From Thioalkalivibrio sp. ALJT (GTDB lineage Bacteria > Pseudomonadota > Gammaproteobacteria > Ectothiorhodospirales > Ectothiorhodospiraceae): DNA of 64,000 nt. The notes beneath the pieces are model-generated. The model was not told where the DNA came from. It made no database searches and saw only the letters and a list, made by a program, of their open reading frames with translations. A program made the translations under genes and the position numbers. Location: the NCBI RefSeq assembly GCF_000381825.1, contig NZ_KB907126.1, positions 42,660-106,659 on the forward strand, written 5' to 3'. Below, one piece after another: positions 63,811 to 64,000 of the stretch (the stretch's first letter is position 1; every line of letters starts with the position of its first letter).

Positions 63811-64000
63811 GGGGACAGATTGATTTTCCCCTCCCCAAGCCCCGGCCTCGTGCCGGGGCTTTTTCGTTCCGGACCCGTGGATCACCGAGTCGTGGCCGCA
63901 CCCCAAATGCCGGCATGAGGCCGGCGGCCTGGCCGTGAAGGACCAGGTGACTCGAAGCCCCCGCCCGCACCGGGCCGATCCGGCGCGGGCAGGGGCTTCG
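63811..64000. repeat. 190-bp direct repeat, copy 2 (after ccdB)
   Basis: Begins 18 nt after the ccdB stop with GGGGACAGATTGATTTTCCC, mirrors copy 1 base for base in layout, and is cut by the window end. Includes the same hairpin terminator at 63837-63865. Confidence 0.88.
63837..63865 (+). terminator. Terminator after ccdB
   Basis: Same AGCCCCGGC / GCCGGGGCT hairpin and T-run as after pilA, offset by 1112 bp. Confidence 0.85.

Overview
The window reads as a chromosomal segment of a GC-rich gammaproteobacterium. The operon orders infC-rpmI-rplT-pheST, sdhCDAB-sdhE and phoBR-pstSCAB-phoU, together with ygfZ, msrPQ, type IV pilin and a YgfX-like protein, fit that class. A dedicated cyanate uptake and cyanase operon, and an overall flavour of haloalkaliphilic sulfur oxidisers, make an Ectothiorhodospiraceae (Thioalkalivibrio-like) host the best guess. 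That assignment is inference from gene content, not from a database search.

Layout. 0-4.6 kb: translation genes on the minus strand (thrS, infC with an ATT start, rpmI, rplT, pheS, pheT cut by the window edge). 4.7-8.3 kb: metallo-beta-lactamase-fold protein, VTT membrane protein, SrkA-like kinase, a small membrane protein. 8.3-12.1 kb: a bufferin-type copper RiPP locus (DoxX, precursor BufA with eight EGxCG motifs, BufB, BufC) and a divergent AraC-type regulator. 12.1-17.0 kb: CptA/YgfX-NifU fused frame, sdhE and sdhCDAB, with a 305-bp MITE-like element between sdhA and sdhB. 17.2-20 kb: ygfZ, a small membrane protein and the rubredoxin-type oxidoreductase.

18.4-31.3 kb is the most interesting part. 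A leftward operon (OsmC, acyl-CoA-dehydrogenase-like flavoprotein, DUF302, rubredoxin fused to its reductase) diverges from a rightward operon (nitrate/cyanate-type ABC transporter, then a NifA-like sigma-54 activator resembling CynF), followed by cynABDS. All three transcription units carry good sigma-54 promoter matches, and a perfect 20-bp inverted repeat lies midway between the divergent pair. I read this as one sigma-54 regulon that combines cyanate assimilation with a second, uncharacterised uptake/oxidation pathway.

31.3-44.2 kb: a PhnD-GGDEF-EAL signalling protein, tRNA-Ala(CGC), a metallo-beta-lactamase-fold hydrolase, and the complete phosphate regulon with Pho boxes before phoB, pstS and pstC. 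44.2-53.5 kb: DsrE-like exported protein, glutaredoxin-like protein, amidohydrolase, DASS transporter, sodB, argD-argF, msrQ-msrP. 53.5-58.4 kb: an Att-type ABC exporter operon with an AttH/CrtC-like lipoprotein whose signal peptide contains an in-frame REP-like insertion. 58.4-61.7 kb: two tandem mgtE genes behind a sigma-70 promoter and a 250-nt leader. 61.7-64 kb: REP-like arrays, a sigma-54-driven pilA, and a ccdAB toxin-antitoxin pair bracketed by a 190-bp direct repeat.

Two families of short repeats run through the whole window: REP/BIME-like palindromes (core GTAGGAGCCTGCTTGCAGGC) and a MITE-like family with GGAAACACTGATCAATGCAC ends. Several have landed inside operons or gene starts. 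Function calls come from motif recognition in the translated sequence; no searches were run.
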